Shown piece by piece: positions 63,617-64,000 of a stretch of 64,000 nt of DNA. A model generated the notes under the pieces. That model saw only the letters and a program-made list of their open reading frames with translations. It was not told the DNA's origin and made no database searches. The stretch is from assembly GCF_035944375.1 (NCBI RefSeq), contig NZ_DASZBE010000018.1, one strand, 5' to 3'. Position 1 is the stretch's first letter. Each line of letters opens with the position of its first letter. The DNA is from Allobosea sp035944375. GTDB lineage: Bacteria > Pseudomonadota > Alphaproteobacteria > Rhizobiales > Beijerinckiaceae. Position numbers and translations under genes: made by a program.

Positions 63617-64000
63617 CTAGAAAGGCGCCGTCGCATGGCTGGGGCGGTGTGGCACCGGGACCGGTATGACCTGGTCCGGCTGCGTCTCCTCGACCTCTTC
63701 GGTGACCACCTCGAAGCGCTGGAGGGTGTGCGGGCCGAAGGAGCTGACCATGGCGACATCGGTCGCATCGCGACCGCGGGCGATCACCACCCGTCCGATC
63801 CGCGGCATGTTGTGACGCGCATCGAAGGTGAACCAGCGTCCTCCGAGATAGACCTCGAACCAGGCGTTGAAGTCCATTGGGGCAGGGTCGCGTGGGACGC
63901 CGATATCGCCGAGATAGCCGTTGCAGTAGCGCGCCGGGATGTTCATGCAGCGGCACAGGGCCACGGCGAGATGGGCGAAATCCCGGCAGACGCCGACGCG
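63617..64000 (-). CDS. transglutaminase-like family protein, C-terminal part (runs off right edge)
   Basis: The last 127 residues of a transglutaminase-like protein; the 5' end is outside the window. The catalytic cysteine lies in RVGVCRDFAHLAVALCR at the edge, followed by NIPARYCNGYLGDIG, NAWFEVYLGGRWFTFDARHN (histidine replaced by asparagine-alanine: the motif reads FNAWFEV; the aspartate is in FDARHN) and a proline-rich tail. This is the short transglutaminase type with a Bact_transglu_N domain. It is separate from the operon at 48.6-55.5 kb. The apparent absence of His before Ala-Trp is worth noting. Confidence 0.88.
   Translation of the reverse strand, partial: RVGVCRDFAHLAVALCRCMNIPARYCNGYLGDIGVPRDPAPMDFNAWFEVYLGGRWFTFDARHNMPRIGRVVIARGRDATDVAMVSSFGPHTLQRFEVVTEEVEETQPDQVIPVPVPHRPSHATAPF

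Overview
The window is GC-rich, densely packed bacterial chromosome with many start/stop overlaps (ATGA, GTGA), GTG/TTG starts and long antisense ORF shadows. Gene content points to an alphaproteobacterium of the order Hyphomicrobiales, plausibly Bosea- or Methylobacterium-like: a PodJ-like SEL1 polarity protein, a Cys-type membrane formate dehydrogenase with a large accessory set, Dpp-type peptide ABC operons, Entner-Doudoroff genes and a PHA depolymerase. The genus is inference. No rRNA, tRNA, IS element, phage or CRISPR array was seen.

Layout. 1-7.1 kb: 5' part of an acyl-CoA dehydrogenase gene, a MerR regulator with a 15-bp dyad upstream, a large PodJ-like SEL1 protein, and a TauE/SafE exporter with its TIGR02186 partner. 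7.1-26.1 kb: a formate dehydrogenase (FDH) island of about 19 kb. A minus-strand operon runs from 18420 to 8942 (biotin/lipoate-ligase-like protein, DUF6505, DUF6352, DUF3305, DUF3306, an HTH-TorD fusion, a small Tat protein, FDH alpha, beta and gamma) and ends at a hairpin terminator; mobB-moeA follow. A 683-residue ferredoxin-type protein starts divergently at 18542, followed by a WD40-cytochrome c fusion, tusA, an Mrp/ApbC ATPase, a 41-residue membrane peptide, mobA, fdhD and a DUF2478 protein. Together these supply the bis-MGD cofactor, sulfur transfer, Fe-S clusters, a chaperone, Tat export and electron transfer for one enzyme.

26.1-48.4 kb: an O-antigen-ligase-like membrane protein, then two complete dipeptide/oligopeptide ABC operons (27509-33410 and 42971-48414), each in the order binding protein, permease, permease, ATPase, ATPase. 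Between them lie a PAP2 phosphatase, ArgE-type and HipO-type M20 amidohydrolases, a PLP-dependent dehydratase, a cupin, an LhgO-type FAD oxidoreductase and eda-pgl-zwf. This suggests uptake of peptides or acylated amino acids feeding central metabolism.

48.6-64 kb: a three-gene transglutaminase/DUF2126, circularly permuted ATP-grasp/alpha-E and transglutaminase operon; pobA; a less GC-rich orphan gene; an aldehyde dehydrogenase and a GST; a PHA depolymerase; a 50-residue membrane peptide; a PNPOx-fold protein; a second PAP2 phosphatase; a diacylglycerol-kinase-like protein; and the 3' part of another transglutaminase gene.

Seven long palindromic intergenic elements of three families are scattered through the window. 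All lie between convergent genes or at junctions inside minus-strand operons, and none lies in a divergent promoter region.
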